Of a stretch of DNA of 7,180 nucleotides, positions 6,211-7,180 are shown piece by piece. The notes beneath the pieces were generated by a model. That model was not told where the DNA came from and did not search any database. It saw nothing but the letters and a program-made list of their open reading frames with translations. The DNA comes from Clostridia bacterium (GTDB lineage: Bacteria > Bacillota_A > Clostridia > Christensenellales > UBA1242), in contig JAQVQJ010000063.1 of assembly GCA_028701635.1 (NCBI GenBank), positions 1 to 7,180 of the forward strand, read 5' to 3'. Both the position numbers and the translations under genes were made by a program. How positions within the stretch are numbered: position 1 is the first letter of the stretch; every line of letters begins with the position of its first letter.

Positions 6211-6498
6211 ATGGAGTCAAAAAAAGACAAGAACAATATTGAAAAAATTAATTGGAAAGAATACAAAAATGCTTTTGTCAACCAACAAAGCAGTTTAGAT
6301 AGCAGAGAGGGATTTATCCCCTTTAACGAATACGAAAGCGATTTGCATACTATGACAATGAAGGAGAGTACAGCCAAAAATTTTCTTCATTCCCCTGAAT
6401 ATAGACAGATATTTGATGAAATGAGAATTTTTGACCAAACAAACCTTGACTATTTCAAATACGAAAAGGATTTAAGTATTGGAGAATTTGACGATTAA
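6211..6498 (+). CDS. Hypothetical protein, candidate antitoxin of the adjacent MazF
   Basis: I do not recognise this 95-residue protein by sequence. It is charged, without membrane segment or signal peptide. The N-terminal third is lysine-rich ([20 protein letters not shown]) and the last 28 residues are acidic and aromatic (nine D/E, six F/Y, ending GEFDD). I see neither the ribbon-helix-helix pattern of Bacillus MazE nor an AbrB-like fold pattern. The start ATG has AGGAG at 6200-6204, 6 nt upstream. Its 3' end overlaps the mazF reading frame by up to 20 nt, the arrangement usual for antitoxin-toxin pairs. MazE antitoxins neutralise MazF with a flexible acidic C-terminal tail, which the acidic tail here could mimic; that is inference from position and composition only. 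Confidence 0.75.
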   Translation: MESKKDKNNIEKINWKEYKNAFVNQQSSLDSREGFIPFNEYESDLHTMTMKESTAKNFLHSPEYRQIFDEMRIFDQTNLDYFKYEKDLSIGEFDD

Positions 6499-6832
6499 AC
6501 GAGGAGAAATATACTACGCCGACCTCAGCCCTGTTGTAGGGAGTGAGCAAGGCGGAGTTCGTCCTGTATTAATCATTCAAAACGACATCGGCAATAAGTA
6601 CAGTCCAACAGTTATAGTTGCCGCAATCACAAGCCAACTTTCCAAAGCCAAGATTCCAACGCACGTTGAACTTTCTGCAAGTGATTATAACCTTTCAAAA
6701 GATAGTGTTATTTTACTCGAACAAATTCGCACCATAGACAAACGCCGTTTACAAGAAAAGCTCTCTGTCCTTGATTCGCAAAAGATGCGACAAGTAAACA
6801 TTGCAATATTAGTGAGTTTAGGGTTTAATTAA
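6479..6832 (+). CDS. mazF: MazF/PemK-family endoribonuclease toxin
   Basis: MazF toxins are sequence-specific mRNA interferases that arrest translation when their antitoxin is lost. The product closely resembles Bacillus subtilis MazF (EndoA/NdoA): [20 protein letters not shown], then [29 protein letters not shown], and [17 protein letters not shown]. The catalytic arginine (in GGVRP) and threonine (in AAIT) are present, so it should be active. The start is TTG: either 6479 (117 residues, with AAGGA at 6466-6470 at good spacing) or 6488 (114 residues). The second gives the Bacillus numbering R25 and T48 exactly but has GGAG only 3 nt away. Overlap with the upstream gene is 20 or 11 nt, suggesting coupled translation. 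GC is about 41% by hand count, higher than much of its surroundings. B. subtilis MazF cuts at UACAU; specificity here is untested. Confidence 0.93.
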   Translation: MENLTIKRGEIYYADLSPVVGSEQGGVRPVLIIQNDIGNKYSPTVIVAAITSQLSKAKIPTHVELSASDYNLSKDSVILLEQIRTIDKRRLQEKLSVLDSQKMRQVNIAILVSLGFN

Positions 6833-6858
6833 TATTATTTGCCTACTTTAGCAATATA

Positions 6859-6880
6859 ATACCCACAATATACCCACAAT
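6859..6880. repeat. Perfect tandem repeat, two copies of 11 bp
   Basis: ATACCCACAAT occurs twice head to tail at 6859-6869 and 6870-6880, in the gap between mazF and tRNA-Leu. On the other strand the unit reads ATTGTGGGTAT. It lies about 70 bp from the 3' end of tRNA-Leu. Its function is unknown; possibilities are an integrase arm site, an operator or chance slippage. Confidence 0.8.
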
Positions 6881-6921
6881 TATATTAGAAAGTTAATAAT
6901 AAAGAATATCCGTAAAATAAA

Positions 6922-6940
6922 AAAAGGCTATAAGCCTTTT
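6922..6940 (-). terminator. Two-way Rho-independent terminator between mazF and tRNA-Leu
   Basis: AAAAGGCT (6922-6929) pairs with AGCCTTTT (6933-6940) around an ATA loop. On the minus strand the stem is followed by a long T-run (complement of the A-run at 6916-6925), making a good terminator 10 nt beyond the tRNA-Leu 3' end. On the plus strand TTTTGATTTTT follows, so it can also end mazF transcription. Confidence 0.85.
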
Positions 6941-6950
6941 GATTTTTAAT

Positions 6951-7033
6951 TGGTGCGGACGCCGGGACTTGAACCCGGAAGGTTGCCCACAAGATCCTTA
7001 GTCTTGCGCGTCTGCCAATTTCGCCACGACCGC
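6951..7033 (-). tRNA. tRNA-Leu (anticodon AAG)
   Basis: An 83-nt class II tRNA with encoded CCA (complement of 6951-6953) and discriminator A. The anticodon stem CAAGA/TCTTG holds the loop CTAAGGA with anticodon AAG (complement of 6997-6999), reading CUU. The variable arm is long with a short GG/CC stem, and the T arm is CCGGG, TTCAAGT, CCCGG. The acceptor stem GCGGTCG/CGTCCGC pairs at six of seven positions; the fifth is a U-U mismatch (complement of 7029 and 6959). It has its own promoter and terminator and is convergent with mazF. The mismatch may be tolerated or may mark a change in the 3' end. Confidence 0.93.
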
Positions 7034-7082
7034 ATATTGTTTATAAAATTGTGCTATTTTAAAGTTAATTGACAGCATTTGT

Positions 7083-7111
7083 AATATAACATAACAAAAC
7101 TTTTCTGTCAA
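7083..7111 (-). promoter_or_regulatory. Promoter of tRNA-Leu
   Basis: On the minus strand TTGACA (complement of 7106-7111), 17 bp, TATATT (complement of 7083-7088), with TGT just before the -10 as an extended element. Transcription would start at the G near 7076, giving a 5' leader of about 43 nt. The layout is the same as that of the tRNA-Trp promoter. Confidence 0.8.
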
Positions 7112-7116
7112 TAATT

Positions 7117-7144
7117 TTGGTTTTATTTGTTATTCATTTATAAT
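7117..7144 (+). promoter_or_regulatory. Possible promoter facing the right edge
   Basis: TATAAT at 7139-7144 is a perfect -10; the best -35 is the poor TTGGTT at 7117-7122 with a 16-bp spacer. A start near 7151 would fall right at the ATG at 7152. Confidence 0.3.
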
Positions 7145-7151
7145 ATACATT

Positions 7152-7180
7152 ATGTACAACGAATTGACAGAGATTGATAT
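7152..7180 (+). CDS. Possible start of a further gene, cut by the window edge
   Basis: An open frame from ATG at 7152-7154 reads MYNELTEID and runs off the window. Only nine residues are visible. They remind me of the start of GreA-like transcription elongation factors in some Clostridia, but this is far too short to assign. No Shine-Dalgarno site precedes it, and a TATAAT at 7139-7144 would place the transcription start at or beside the ATG, implying a leaderless message if the gene is real. Confidence 0.3.

Noticed and set aside
6951..6975. Second copy of the tRNA-Leu 3' end as the other end of an integrated element
   Set aside because: No match to this stretch appears elsewhere in the window, so an intact element cannot be claimed.
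7069..7074. Plus-strand TTGACA (also 7164-7169) as promoters to the right
   Set aside because: The best -10 after 7069 matches only three of six bases, and the one after 7164 is beyond the window.
1..7180. CRISPR array, transposase, integrase or rRNA gene
   Set aside because: Searched for by eye on both strands; no spaced repeats, no terminal inverted repeats with a transposase frame and no rRNA motifs were seen.

Overview
The window looks like chromosomal DNA of a low-GC Gram-positive bacterium (Bacillota, probably a Clostridia-like lineage). The evidence is an S10-type ribosomal operon in the usual order, strong AGGAGG-type ribosome sites, TTGACA/TATAAT promoters, an Lgt and a MazF that both resemble Firmicutes versions, and AT-rich intergenic DNA with U-tailed hairpin terminators. 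The genetic code appears standard: rplD ends in TGA, and the only Trp tRNA seen has anticodon CCA. I cannot name a species.

Left part (1-2737, minus strand): the start of the S10 operon in the order rpsJ, rplC, rplD, rplW, rplB (rplB runs off the left edge). The genes are packed with gaps of 13-18 nt or an ATGA overlap, each with its own Shine-Dalgarno site. A sigma-A-type promoter at 2709-2737 would give an unusually long leader of about 290 nt before rpsJ. The leader contains several possible hairpins but no RNA family that I recognise.

Middle (2820-4988, plus strand): facing away from the S10 operon, a perfect-consensus promoter drives a gene of about 696 codons that I do not recognise. 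The product has an apparent signal peptide, an acidic outer domain, one membrane span, and a long, very basic inner domain with an arginine-rich patch. A symmetric hairpin terminator ends it. lgt (lipoprotein diacylglyceryl transferase) follows with its own ribosome site.

Right part (5879-7180): tRNA-Trp with its own promoter and terminator; then a two-gene unit in which a 95-codon gene of unknown family overlaps a clear MazF endoribonuclease, so the first gene is the candidate antitoxin. After this come an 11-bp perfect tandem repeat, a two-way terminator, and a convergent tRNA-Leu(AAG) whose acceptor stem has one U-U mismatch. At the right edge a short reading frame may be the start of a further plus-strand gene.

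The parts most worth a second look are the charge-split membrane protein, the MazF partner that does not look like the usual MazE, the long S10 leader, and the repeat plus odd tRNA end at 6859-6961. I see no CRISPR array, transposase, integrase or rRNA.
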